Positions 17,559 to 26,010 of a stretch of DNA of 64,000 nucleotides are shown piece after piece. The DNA lies in the NCBI RefSeq assembly GCF_022842375.1, contig NZ_JALHPR010000013.1, positions 58,197 through 122,196 on the forward strand, given 5' to 3'. This DNA is from Elioraea sp. Its GTDB lineage: Bacteria; Pseudomonadota; Alphaproteobacteria; Acetobacterales; Acetobacteraceae. Position 1 is the stretch's first letter. Every line of letters begins with the position of its first letter. The translations under genes were made by a program, and so were the position numbers. Below the pieces are notes generated by a model, which searched no databases, had not been told where the DNA came from, and was given only the letters and a program-made list of their open reading frames with translations.

Positions 17559-19373
17559 ATGGCGCATCTCGAAGCCAAGCCTGCCGAGGGGGGCCGCGGT
17601 GCTGCGGGGAAGACCGGGGCGCGCACCGGCGGCCGCATCCTCGCCGACGCGCTGAAGACGCAGGGCGTGACACACGTGTTCCAGGTCGCGGGCGAGAGTT
17701 TCCTCGGCCTGCTCGACGGGCTCTACGAGAACCGCTCGCAGATCAGAACGATCACCTGCCGCTTCGAGGGTGCTGCGGTGAACATGGCCGAGGCGCACGG
17801 CAAGCTGACCGGCCGGCCCGGGGTCGCGATCGTCACGCGCGGCCCTGGTGCGTGCCATGGCTCGATCGGCATCCACATTGCGCAGCAGGACAGCACGCCG
17901 CTCGTGCTCATCGTCGGCCAGATCCCACGCGGCGACACGGATCGCGATGCGTTCCAGGAGGTCGACTACCGCAACTTCTTCGGCGGCATGGCGAAGTGGG
18001 TGACGCAGATCGAGGATGCCGCGCGCATTCCCGAGCTCATCCACCATGCATTCCAGGTGGCCGTGTCGGGACGCCCAGGCCCCGTCGTCGTGGCGATCCC
18101 CGAGGACATGCAGACCGACATGGCGGATGTGGTGGACGGCCGCCGCCACACCGTGCCGCGCATCCTGCCCGACCCTGCTGCGATGACCGAGCTCAAGCGC
18201 ATGCTTGGCCGTGCGCGCCGGCCGCTCGTCATCCTCGGCCAGGGCGCGCACTGGACGGCGGAGGGGCGCTCCGACCTCGCCGCGTGGCTCGTGGAGAACG
18301 GCCTTCCCGCGGCGGTGGGGTTCCGCCGCCAGGGGCTCCTCGACAACACGCTGCCGAACTTCGTGGGCGATCTCGGCAATGGTGGCGATCCCGCGTTGTT
18401 CGCCAAGGCCAAGGAGGCCGACCTCGTGATCGCCATCGGCTCGCGCATGGGCGAGCCGGTGACGCAGGGCTACTCGCTGTTTGCAGCCCCGAAACTCGAT
18501 GTGCCGCTGGTGCACGTGATGCCGGATGGCGGCGAGGTCGGCCGCGTGTACCAGGCCGATCTGCCGATCCAGTCCGACCTCAACGCCTTCGCGGCAGCCG
18601 CGCGCGCGACCGTCACGCTTGAGCCGCGCTGGCGCGACTGGGCAGCCGAGCTTCGCGCCAACCGCATGAAATGGTCAGGCGAGGTGCCGGCCTACGAAGG
18701 GCGGCTCAACCTCGCCGCTGCGATGAAGGAACTCGCCGGCATGCTGCCGGACGATGCGATCGTCACGACCGATGCCGGCAATTTCAGCGCCTGGGGCGTT
18801 CGCTTCATCAACTACGGCGCTGGGCAGCGGCTGATCGGGCCCTGCTGCGGCGCGATGGGCTACTCGGTGCCTGCGGCGATCGCGGCAAAGGTCATGTTTC
18901 CGGAACGGACCGTCATCGGCATGGTGGGTGATGGCGGATTCCTGATGAACGGGCAGGAGATCGCCACAGCCTTCCACCACGGCGTCAATCCGCTGATCAT
19001 GGTGTTCAACAACCAGATGTACGGCACGATCCGCATGCACCAGGAGCGTGACTATCCTGGCCGCGTCTCGGGCACCGCGCTGACGAACCCCGATTTCGCC
19101 AAGTTCATCGAGGCCTATGGCGGGCATGGCGAGGTGGTGCAGGACACCGCCGAGTTCGGCCCCGCGGTGCGCCGCGCGCTCGGCTCCGGCAAGCCTGCAC
19201 TGGTCGAGCTCCGCATGAATCCAGACCAGATCACCACGCGCACGACGATCACCGCGATGCGCAAGGCCGCCGGCTACCAGGCCAAGCCCGCGAAGGGCGA
19301 GAAGCCGAAGGCCAAGCCGGCAGCGACCGCGCGTGGCCGTGCCGGCAAAGCGACGAAGGCGAAGAAGCGGTGA
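17559..19373 (+). CDS. Thiamine pyrophosphate-dependent enzyme, acetolactate synthase-like, with Lys-rich C-terminal tail
   Basis: TPP enzyme of 604 residues in the IlvB/benzoylformate-decarboxylase superfamily. The N-terminal pyrimidine-binding domain has Glu70 in RFEGAA at the position that activates the cofactor. A central domain follows, and the diphosphate-binding motif runs from GDG at 457-459 to NN at 484-485. No IlvN-type regulatory subunit follows, so a biosynthetic acetolactate synthase is unlikely; the actual 2-oxo acid or aldehyde is unknown. The last about 35 residues are rich in Lys, Ala and Pro (KPAKGEKPKAKPAATARGR and beyond), which is not a normal part of the family. Its stop is 3 bases from the convergent transporter gene. 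Confidence 0.88.
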   Translation: MAHLEAKPAEGGRGAAGKTGARTGGRILADALKTQGVTHVFQVAGESFLGLLDGLYENRSQIRTITCRFEGAAVNMAEAHGKLTGRPGVAIVTRGPGACHGSIGIHIAQQDSTPLVLIVGQIPRGDTDRDAFQEVDYRNFFGGMAKWVTQIEDAARIPELIHHAFQVAVSGRPGPVVVAIPEDMQTDMADVVDGRRHTVPRILPDPAAMTELKRMLGRARRPLVILGQGAHWTAEGRSDLAAWLVENGLPAAVGFRRQGLLDNTLPNFVGDLGNGGDPALFAKAKEADLVIAIGSRMGEPVTQGYSLFAAPKLDVPLVHVMPDGGEVGRVYQADLPIQSDLNAFAAAARATVTLEPRWRDWAAELRANRMKWSGEVPAYEGRLNLAAAMKELAGMLPDDAIVTTDAGNFSAWGVRFINYGAGQRLIGPCCGAMGYSVPAAIAAKVMFPERTVIGMVGDGGFLMNGQEIATAFHHGVNPLIMVFNNQMYGTIRMHQERDYPGRVSGTALTNPDFAKFIEAYGGHGEVVQDTAEFGPAVRRALGSGKPALVELRMNPDQITTRTTITAMRKAAGYQAKPAKGEKPKAKPAATARGRAGKATKAKKR

Positions 19374-19376
19374 GGC

Positions 19377-19922
19377 TCACGCCACGAGGCTGGTAAGGGC
19401 GCCGGCCGCCGCACCGCCTGCCATCAGCAGCAGCGGGTGCGCCTTCGTCACGGCGGATGCCACCGCGACGGCCGCGACCACGACGAGCACCAGCGGGCTG
19501 ACGCCGAGGCTTGCCGTGATCAGCACGCCGGATGATGCCACCAGCGCGACCGAGAGTGGCAGAAGCGCCGCGCGGATCAGGATCTGTTTCGCAGGCGAGA
19601 TGCGTGCCGCCCATGAGCGGAAGGCGAGCACCGAGATCACGCTGGTCGGGCCGACGAAGGCGCCCATCGCGGCAAGCCCCGCCACCCAGCCGCCGAAGCC
19701 GCCGCCAACCGCCTCCCACCCCATCAGGGCAAGGACCATCGCGTTGGGGCCCGGGGCGAACTGGCTGATCGCGTAGAGCTCGGCGAAGCGGGCAGGGGAC
19801 ATCCAGCCGTTCACCTCGACGGCGAGCCGATACACCTCGGGAATGACCGCGATCGCGCCGCCGACCGAGAGCAACGAGAGGCCGAGCGAGACGGCCATCA
19901 GCTGGAGGATGAGCGACAGCAT
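19377..19922 (-). CDS. Chromate transporter family protein, second half-protein
   Basis: Short membrane protein of 181 residues, equivalent to one of the two homologous halves of a full-length ChrA. It shows the family motif near the N-terminus (SVGGAIAVIPEV) and the conserved ISQFAPGPNAMVLALMGW segment. About six hydrophobic stretches are visible. It starts 3 bases after the stop of the sister half-gene, so the two are co-translated and presumably form a heterodimer. Paired short-chain ChrA proteins are known; chromate/sulfate exchange is the family role but has not been shown for this pair. Confidence 0.88.
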   Translation of the reverse strand: MLSLILQLMAVSLGLSLLSVGGAIAVIPEVYRLAVEVNGWMSPARFAELYAISQFAPGPNAMVLALMGWEAVGGGFGGWVAGLAAMGAFVGPTSVISVLAFRSWAARISPAKQILIRAALLPLSVALVASSGVLITASLGVSPLVLVVVAAVAVASAVTKAHPLLLMAGGAAAGALTSLVA

Positions 19923-19925
19923 GGC

Positions 19926-20480
19926 TCAGCGCCTCCGGAACACGCCGTGGAGCGCGAGCGAGGCGGGGATGGCCAGCGCGAGCACGAGGGCGAGCGGCAG
20001 GCGCAGCAACGCCACCGCGCCGAACACGGCGGCAAACACCGCGAGCGCGGGCAGGCTGCGACGCATCGGCGTTCCCATCCGCCAGGCCGTGCCGAGCAGC
20101 AGGCCGGCAGCTGCAGAAGCCATGCCAAGCAGCGCGCCCTGCACGGCGGCAAGGTGCGTGACGGTGCCGACGGCGGTGGCGAGCGCCATCACGATCAGCA
20201 CGGGCACGACCACCATGCCGGCCACCGCCGCCGCGGCACCGCGGGGACCCGCGTTGCGGTCACCGAGGGCTGCCGACATGTTGATCACGTTCGGCCCCGG
20301 CAGGATCTGGCCGAGGGCCAGCATCTCGGCGAACTCGGCTTCGGTGAGGATGCGCCTGCGCTCGATCAGCTCGCGCCGCGTAAACGGCAGCGTGCCGCCG
20401 AAGCTCTGCACCGAGATGGTGAGGAACAGCAGGAATAGATCGCGCGGCGTCAGCGCTGCGCGATCTCCCGGCGTGCTCAC
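19926..20480 (-). CDS. Chromate transporter family protein, first half-protein
   Basis: Membrane protein of 184 residues with the chromate-transporter motif SFGGTLPFTRREL and the conserved LALGQILPGPNVINMSAALG stretch. It corresponds to the other half of bipartite ChrA transporters. It begins with GTG one base after the TAG stop of the gamma-glutamyltransferase-like gene, and its own stop is 3 bases before the next half. The three genes therefore form one leftward operon. What anion the pair moves in this context is not clear from the sequence. Confidence 0.88.
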   Translation of the reverse strand: MSTPGDRAALTPRDLFLLFLTISVQSFGGTLPFTRRELIERRRILTEAEFAEMLALGQILPGPNVINMSAALGDRNAGPRGAAAAVAGMVVVPVLIVMALATAVGTVTHLAAVQGALLGMASAAAGLLLGTAWRMGTPMRRSLPALAVFAAVFGAVALLRLPLALVLALAIPASLALHGVFRRR

Positions 20481-20481
20481 A

Positions 20482-22287
20482 CTAGCGCCCGACAGCGTAG
20501 CCCTGCATGCCGCGCGGGTTCGCCCCTGCCTTCATCAGCCCATTCTCGCTGCGCGCGCCCGAAAGCCTGCCCTCGCTCCACGGCCCGCCGACCTCGACGA
20601 GATGGCCGCGGGCCGACAGCGCGCCGGCCACCTCCTCGCCGAACCGCTCCTCGATCACGACGCGGCCGGGGCGCGCGGGGCGCGGCCAGAAGCTCGAGGG
20701 CCAATGCTCGGTGTGGAAGCCTGGCGCGTCGATCGCCTGCTGGATGTCGAGCTTGTGGTGGATCATGCGCAGCAGGAAGGCGAGCGACCACTGGTCCTGC
20801 TGCTCGCCGCCGGGCGTGCCATAGGCCATCCAGGGGCGACCGTCCTTCAACGCGAAGGAGGGGGAGAGGGTGGTACGCGGCCGCTTGCCCGGCGCGAGCC
20901 CGTTCGGCACGTCCTCGCGCAGCCAGAACATCTGCCCGCGCGTGCCAAGCGGGAAGCCCAGCGCGGGGATCACGGGGCTCGACTGCAGCCACCCGCCGGA
21001 GGGCGTCGCCGAGACCATGTTGCCGTGACGGTCGATCACGTCGACATGGCAAGTATCGCCGCCGACGGCGCCCAACCGCGCGACGGTGGGCTCGCCAGCG
21101 CCGGTGTTGGAGCCGTAGCTCGCTGCGTTGCGGTCCTTCGCCCCATGGTCGATCCAGGGCGTGTTGCGGCCCGGCACGTCGCCGGGGCGGAGCGCGAGCG
21201 AGGCGGTGTCGCCGATCAGCGCGCGACGCGCGTCGTTGTACGCGTCCGACAACAGATGCGCGATCGGAACGTCGACGAAATCAGGGTCGCCGTACCAGGC
21301 CTCGCGATCGGCGAAGGCGAGCTTCTGTGCCTCGATGATGCGGTGGAGGAACTGCGGGTCGGTTGGCGTCGTTGCGTCGAGGTCGAAGCCCTTCAGCAGC
21401 GCGAGCGTCTGCAGGTAGGCAGGGCCCTGGCTCCACACGCCGCACTTGAGCACGGTGACGCCGTGATAGTCGTACGCCAGCGGCTCCTCGTAGGAGGCCT
21501 GCCAGCGCGCCATGTCCTCGCCCGTCAGCAGCCCGCGGTGGCGGCGGCCGGAGACGTCGAGCACCACGGTCGTGCGGCAGAACCGATCGATCGCCTCGGC
21601 GACGAAGCCGCGGTACCAGGCGCGCCGCGCGGCATCGATCTGCACCTCGCGGTTCGAGCCCGCCGCCTCCCCCTCGACGATGATGCGCTGGTAGGTCGCG
21701 GCAAGGGCCGCATTGCGGAACAGCGTTCCCGGCTCGGGCACGTTGCCCCCCGGCAGGAACACCGCGGCGGAGGATGTCCACTCGGTGGCGAACAGCGGCT
21801 GCATCGTGCCGATCGTGGCGGAGATGCGGGGAACGAGCGGCACGCCGTTCTGCGCGTAGCCGATGGCAGGGCTGAGCGCCTCGCGCAGGCTTATCGTGCC
21901 ATGATTGCGCAGCATAAGCATCCAGGCATCGAAGGCGCCAGGAACGACGGCGGGCAGCAGGCCGGTGCCGGGGACGAGCTCATGGCCGAGGTCGTCGCGG
22001 ATCTTGGCGATCGTCGCAGCGGCAGGGGCGGGGCCCTGGCCGCAGATCACGCGCTGGCGCCCCTCCTTCGCGCTGTGCAGGATCAGCGGTACGTCGCCCA
22101 AGGGGCCGTTCAGGTGAGGCTCGGCGACCTGGAGCACGAAGGCGGCGGCGACGGCTGCGTCGAACGCGTTGCCGTCACGCTCCAGCACGCCCATGCCGGT
22201 GGCCGAGGCGAGCCAGTGCGTCGAGGCGACGACGCCGAACGTGCCGAGGATCTCGGGCCGTGTGCTGAAGGTCGGGTTCCAGGTCAT
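20482..22287 (-). CDS. Gamma-glutamyltransferase family protein (cytoplasmic type)
   Basis: Ntn-hydrolase of the gamma-glutamyltranspeptidase family, 601 residues. ATG 22287 is chosen because GGAGGAG precedes it and the protein then begins in the family domain; the open frame continues far upstream only as the antisense of soeA. The likely autoprocessing nucleophile is Thr412 in GGDTCHVDV, giving a large subunit of about 411 residues and a small one of about 190. There is no signal peptide, so it should be cytoplasmic, unlike classical Ggt. Similar signal-less relatives include YwrD and the oxamate amidohydrolase HpxW, so amide hydrolysis of a small acid is as likely as glutathione cleavage. 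It leads the operon with the chromate-type transporter halves. Confidence 0.9.
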   Translation of the reverse strand: MTWNPTFSTRPEILGTFGVVASTHWLASATGMGVLERDGNAFDAAVAAAFVLQVAEPHLNGPLGDVPLILHSAKEGRQRVICGQGPAPAAATIAKIRDDLGHELVPGTGLLPAVVPGAFDAWMLMLRNHGTISLREALSPAIGYAQNGVPLVPRISATIGTMQPLFATEWTSSAAVFLPGGNVPEPGTLFRNAALAATYQRIIVEGEAAGSNREVQIDAARRAWYRGFVAEAIDRFCRTTVVLDVSGRRHRGLLTGEDMARWQASYEEPLAYDYHGVTVLKCGVWSQGPAYLQTLALLKGFDLDATTPTDPQFLHRIIEAQKLAFADREAWYGDPDFVDVPIAHLLSDAYNDARRALIGDTASLALRPGDVPGRNTPWIDHGAKDRNAASYGSNTGAGEPTVARLGAVGGDTCHVDVIDRHGNMVSATPSGGWLQSSPVIPALGFPLGTRGQMFWLREDVPNGLAPGKRPRTTLSPSFALKDGRPWMAYGTPGGEQQDQWSLAFLLRMIHHKLDIQQAIDAPGFHTEHWPSSFWPRPARPGRVVIEERFGEEVAGALSARGHLVEVGGPWSEGRLSGARSENGLMKAGANPRGMQGYAVGR

Positions 22288-22351
22288 GCATGCTCCTCCG
22301 TGGGCGAGCGACCCTAATCCCCGCCCCGCTGTCTGGCCAGATGGGTGCGGT

Positions 22352-22380
22352 TTGACGTCGAGGGGCGCGCCGCTTAGCGT
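22352..22380 (+). promoter_or_regulatory. Putative soeA promoter
   Basis: TTGACG at 22352-22357 and TAGCGT at 22375-22380 are separated by 17 bases in the gap between the divergent ggt-like and soeA genes. The -35 matches the consensus in five of six bases, while the -10 is weak, as is common in high-GC alphaproteobacteria. The soeA ATG is 28 bases further on, with GGAG between. Confidence 0.4.
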
Positions 22381-22407
22381 CCGCGCAACGTTGGAGCGGA
22401 ATGTCAC

Positions 22408-25275
22408 ATGGAAACACTCGACCCCTCGCCCGCCGTGTCGGACGAGGTGAAGTGCACCACCTGCTACATGTGCGCCTGCCGCTGCGGCATCCGCGTTCAC
22501 CTGAAGGACGGCCAGGTCCGCTACATCGAGGGCAACCGCGACCACCCGGTGAACCGCGGCGTTCTGTGCGCCAAGGGCAGCGCAGGGATCATGCAGCACC
22601 TCTCGCCGGCACGGCTGCGGAAGCCGCTCAAGCGCGTCGGCCCCCGCGGCTCTGGCCAGTTCGAGGAGATCGAGTGGGACGAGGCGCTGGCCATCGCCGG
22701 CGGCTGGCTCGCCGAGGTGCGCGCGAACGATCCGCGGAAGCTCGCCTTCTTCACCGGGCGTGACCAGAGCCAGGCGCTCACCGGCTGGTGGGCGCAGGCC
22801 TATGGCACGCCGAACTACGCGGCCCATGGCGGGTTCTGCTCGGTGAACATGGCGGCGGCCGGCCTCTACACGCTGGGCGGCAGTTTCTGGGAATTCGGCG
22901 AGGCGGATTTCGCCCGTGCGAAGCTGTTCCTGATGTTCGGCGTGGCCGAGGACCATGACAGCAACCCGATCAAGATCGGGCTCTCGACGCTGAAGGAGAA
23001 CGGCGGGCATTTCATCAGCGTCAACCCCGTGCGCACCGGCTACTCGGCGGTGGCGAACGAGTGGGTGCCGGTGCGGCCCGGAACCGATGGCGCCTTCGTC
23101 CTGGCACTCGTGCACGAGATGCTGCGCGGGCGGCACATCGACCTCGACTTTCTCGCCGCCTACACCAACGCGCCCTGGCTGCTGGTCGACGCGCCGGGCG
23201 AGGCCGACCATGGCCTGTTCGCGCGTGACGCGGCGGGCAAGCCGTTGGTCGCCGATGCCACGGGCACGCTTCACCCATGGGATGCGCCAGGCGTCGCGCC
23301 CTCGCTCACCGCCAGCGTGGCGCTCGCTGATGGCCGCCGCGCCAAGCCGGTGTTCGTGCTGCTGGCCGAGACCTATCTCGACGAGAAGTACAGCGCCGAT
23401 GCGGCGGCCACTGTCACCGGCATCCCGGCGGAGCGTATCCGCGCAATCGCCGCTCGCATCGCCAGGGTCGCGTTCGAGGAGACGATCACGGTCGAGACGC
23501 CGTGGACGGATTGGCGCGGCGTGCGGCATGAGCGCTTCACGGGCCGGCCCGTCTCCTTCCACGCGATGCGGGGCATCAGCGCGCACGCCAACGGGTTCCA
23601 GACCTGCCGCGCGCTGCACCTGCTCCAGATGCTGGTCGGCGCGATCGATGGGCCGGGAACCTGGCGCTACAAGTCGCCGTATCCGCGCCCCACCCCGCCG
23701 CCGATCCGGCCCGGCGGCAAGCTCGGCGAGACGGGGCCGAACACGCCGCTGCCGCGCCCGCCGTTGGGCTTCCCCATGGGGCCAGACGACCTGCTGATCG
23801 ACGAGGCGGGCCGCGCGCTTCGCCTTGACAAGGCCTATTCGTGGGATGCGCCCGTTGCCGCGCACGGGCTGATGCATCTCGTCATCCGCAACGCCTGGGC
23901 GGGCGATCCGTACCCGGTCGAGCTGCTGTTCATGTACATGGCCAACATGGCCTGGAACTCGGCCATGAACAGCGCCGGCACGATCCGGATGCTGACCGAC
24001 ACGCACCCCGACGGCAGCTACAAGATCCCGCGCATCATCTACGCCGATGCCTATGCGTCCGAGACCGTCTCCTACGCCGACCTCGTACTGCCGGATACGA
24101 CGTACCTGGAACGATACGACGCCATCTCGTTGCTCGACCGTCCCATCGGCAACGCCGAGGGGCCGGGCGATGCAATGCGCCACCCGGTCGTCAAGCCGGA
24201 CCGTGACGTCCGGCCGTTCCAGGACGTGCTGCTCGACCTCGGCGCGCGGCTCGGCCTGCCGGGCCTCGTGAAGGAGGATGGCTCGCCGAAATTCCCCGGC
24301 GGCTATGCCGACTACATCACCAACCATGAGCGTGCGCCCGGCGTCGGGCCGCTCGCCGGCTGGCGCGGGGCGGATGGGTCGAAGGCGGGCAAGGGAGAGC
24401 CGAACCAGGGCCAGCTTGCGCGCTACATCTCCAATGGCGGCTTCTGGAAGATGCATCTGCCCGAGGATGCGCTGTTCATGAAATTCGCCAACAAGGCCTA
24501 TCTCGACCATGCGGTCGCGATGGGGTTCATGGCCAAGCCCGAGCCGATCGTGCTGCAACTCTATGTCGAGCCATTGCAGCGATTCAGGCTAGCGGCGATG
24601 GGCCATGGGCAGAAGCAGCCGCCGGACCATCTCCGCGCCCGCATCATCGCCTGCCTCGATCCGCTGCCGGTCTGGTACCTGCCCTTCGAGGGGACGGCGG
24701 TGCCCGATGCGGCGTTCCCGTTGAACGCCGTCACGCAGCGGCCGGCGGCGATGTACCACTCCTGGGGCAGCCAGAACGCCTGGCTCAGGCAGATCCATGG
24801 CGAGAACAGGCTCTACGTGAACCGTGGCACCGGCCTCGCTCTCGGCATCGCCGATGACGATTGGGTGCACGTGACGAGCCATCATGGGCGAATCACGGTG
24901 CAGGTGCGGCTGATGGAGGGCGTGGAGGCGAACACGGTCTGGACGTGGAACGCCATCGGCAAGCGGGCAGGGGCCTGGGCGCTCGACCCGCGCGCGCCGG
25001 AAGCCATGCGGGGGTTCCTGCTCAACCACCTGATCAGCGAGCATCTGCCAGAGGCCGATGGCGGCGGCGGCCACCTGAACGCCGACCCGGTAACGGGCCA
25101 GGCAGCGTGGTACGACCTGAGGGTTCGGCTCGAGAAGGCAACGATCGCGCCGGACGCGACGGAGCCTGCCTTCGCGACCCTGCCATCGCCGCCGGGCGTT
25201 GCCGCGCCGAAGGGTCCGCTGCGGTTCGGCGCCGCATTCGGGCGAAGCCCCGAGAATCGGGAGAAGCGGCGATGA
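22408..25275 (+). CDS. soeA: Molybdopterin oxidoreductase, probable sulfite dehydrogenase (quinone) catalytic subunit SoeA
   Basis: Bis-MGD enzyme of the DMSO-reductase family, 955 residues. The N-terminal 4Fe-4S site is complete as Cys19, Cys22, Cys26 and Cys54 (Cx2Cx3Cx27C), followed by AKG. There is no Tat signal, which fits the cytoplasm-facing SoeABC complexes of purple bacteria and Roseobacter relatives rather than periplasmic DmsA. Length and the neighbouring four-cluster ferredoxin and DmsC-like membrane protein match SoeABC, in which sulfite is oxidised to sulfate and electrons go to the quinone pool. The stop overlaps the next start (ATGA). Alternative: a related thiosulfate or polysulfide reductase; I favour Soe on architecture. 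Confidence 0.85.
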   Translation: METLDPSPAVSDEVKCTTCYMCACRCGIRVHLKDGQVRYIEGNRDHPVNRGVLCAKGSAGIMQHLSPARLRKPLKRVGPRGSGQFEEIEWDEALAIAGGWLAEVRANDPRKLAFFTGRDQSQALTGWWAQAYGTPNYAAHGGFCSVNMAAAGLYTLGGSFWEFGEADFARAKLFLMFGVAEDHDSNPIKIGLSTLKENGGHFISVNPVRTGYSAVANEWVPVRPGTDGAFVLALVHEMLRGRHIDLDFLAAYTNAPWLLVDAPGEADHGLFARDAAGKPLVADATGTLHPWDAPGVAPSLTASVALADGRRAKPVFVLLAETYLDEKYSADAAATVTGIPAERIRAIAARIARVAFEETITVETPWTDWRGVRHERFTGRPVSFHAMRGISAHANGFQTCRALHLLQMLVGAIDGPGTWRYKSPYPRPTPPPIRPGGKLGETGPNTPLPRPPLGFPMGPDDLLIDEAGRALRLDKAYSWDAPVAAHGLMHLVIRNAWAGDPYPVELLFMYMANMAWNSAMNSAGTIRMLTDTHPDGSYKIPRIIYADAYASETVSYADLVLPDTTYLERYDAISLLDRPIGNAEGPGDAMRHPVVKPDRDVRPFQDVLLDLGARLGLPGLVKEDGSPKFPGGYADYITNHERAPGVGPLAGWRGADGSKAGKGEPNQGQLARYISNGGFWKMHLPEDALFMKFANKAYLDHAVAMGFMAKPEPIVLQLYVEPLQRFRLAAMGHGQKQPPDHLRARIIACLDPLPVWYLPFEGTAVPDAAFPLNAVTQRPAAMYHSWGSQNAWLRQIHGENRLYVNRGTGLALGIADDDWVHVTSHHGRITVQVRLMEGVEANTVWTWNAIGKRAGAWALDPRAPEAMRGFLLNHLISEHLPEADGGGGHLNADPVTGQAAWYDLRVRLEKATIAPDATEPAFATLPSPPGVAAPKGPLRFGAAFGRSPENREKRR

Positions 25276-26003
25276 CGTGCCTTCCCTCAAGCCCCTCGGG
25301 CAAGCGCCTCGGCCTCGTGATCGACCTCGACACCTGCGTCGGCTGCCATGCCTGCGCCGTCGCCTGCAAGGAGTGGAACGCCGGCGGCCATTCCGCGCCG
25401 CTGACCGACACCGATCCCTACGGCGCCGACCCGACGGGGGTGTGGTTCAACCGCATCCACAGCTTCGAGGCCGGCGATGGGCCTGCGGGCCGCACCGTGC
25501 ATTTCCCGAAATCCTGCCTGCACTGCGACGAGCCGGCCTGCGTCACGGTCTGCCCGACCGGGGCGTCCTACAAGCGGGCGGAGGACGGGATCGTCCTCGT
25601 GAACCCCGACACCTGCATCGGCTGCAAGCTCTGCTCCTGGGCCTGCCCCTACGGTGCGCGGGAGTATGACGAGGACGAGGGCGTGATGAAGAAATGCACG
25701 CTCTGCGTCGACCGCATCGAGAACCAGAACATCCCGGAGATCGACCGTGTTCCCGCCTGTGTCAGCACCTGCCCGTCGCATGCCCGGCACTATGGCGACC
25801 TTGGTGACCCTGCGAGTGCCGTCTCGCAGCTCGTTGCCGCGCGCGGGGGGTTCGACCTGATGCCGGAGCTCGGCTATCGCCCGGTGAACAAGTACCTGCC
25901 GCCGCGGCCGCGCGAGGCCCCGGCACCGGCCCCTGTGGCCCGGGTGGAGGAGGGCGGGCTGCCCGGCTTCCTCGGCTGGGTCGATCGCGTGCTGTCGCGC
26001 TGA
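25272..26003 (+). CDS. soeB: 4Fe-4S ferredoxin subunit, probable SoeB
   Basis: Electron-transfer subunit of 243 residues with ligands for four 4Fe-4S clusters. The groups are CVGCHACAVAC, CLHCDEPACVTVC, CIGCKLCSWAC and the split set CTLC with CVSTC. This is the DmsB/PhsB/SoeB pattern that wires the molybdenum subunit to a membrane quinone-reactive subunit. ATG 25272 overlaps the soeA stop by 4 bases, which fixes the start and implies coupled translation. It has no signal peptide and should sit on the cytoplasmic face with SoeA. GAGG overlapping its stop serves the next gene. Confidence 0.9.
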   Translation: MTCLPSSPSGKRLGLVIDLDTCVGCHACAVACKEWNAGGHSAPLTDTDPYGADPTGVWFNRIHSFEAGDGPAGRTVHFPKSCLHCDEPACVTVCPTGASYKRAEDGIVLVNPDTCIGCKLCSWACPYGAREYDEDEGVMKKCTLCVDRIENQNIPEIDRVPACVSTCPSHARHYGDLGDPASAVSQLVAARGGFDLMPELGYRPVNKYLPPRPREAPAPAPVARVEEGGLPGFLGWVDRVLSR

Positions 26004-26010
26004 GGCAACG

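Noticed and set aside
17559..19373. Biosynthetic acetolactate synthase, glyoxylate carboligase or sulfoacetaldehyde acetyltransferase
   Set aside because: No regulatory subunit follows, and the cofactor-binding N-terminal sequence does not match the characteristic starts of Gcl or Xsc that I know.
22288..24558. N-terminal extension of the gamma-glutamyltransferase frame by about 757 codons
   Set aside because: The extension is the antisense of soeA; family homology and a GGAGGAG ribosome site begin at 22287.
22408..25275. Periplasmic DMSO reductase DmsA
   Set aside because: There is no twin-arginine signal, and the size and partners fit the cytoplasmic sulfite dehydrogenase better.
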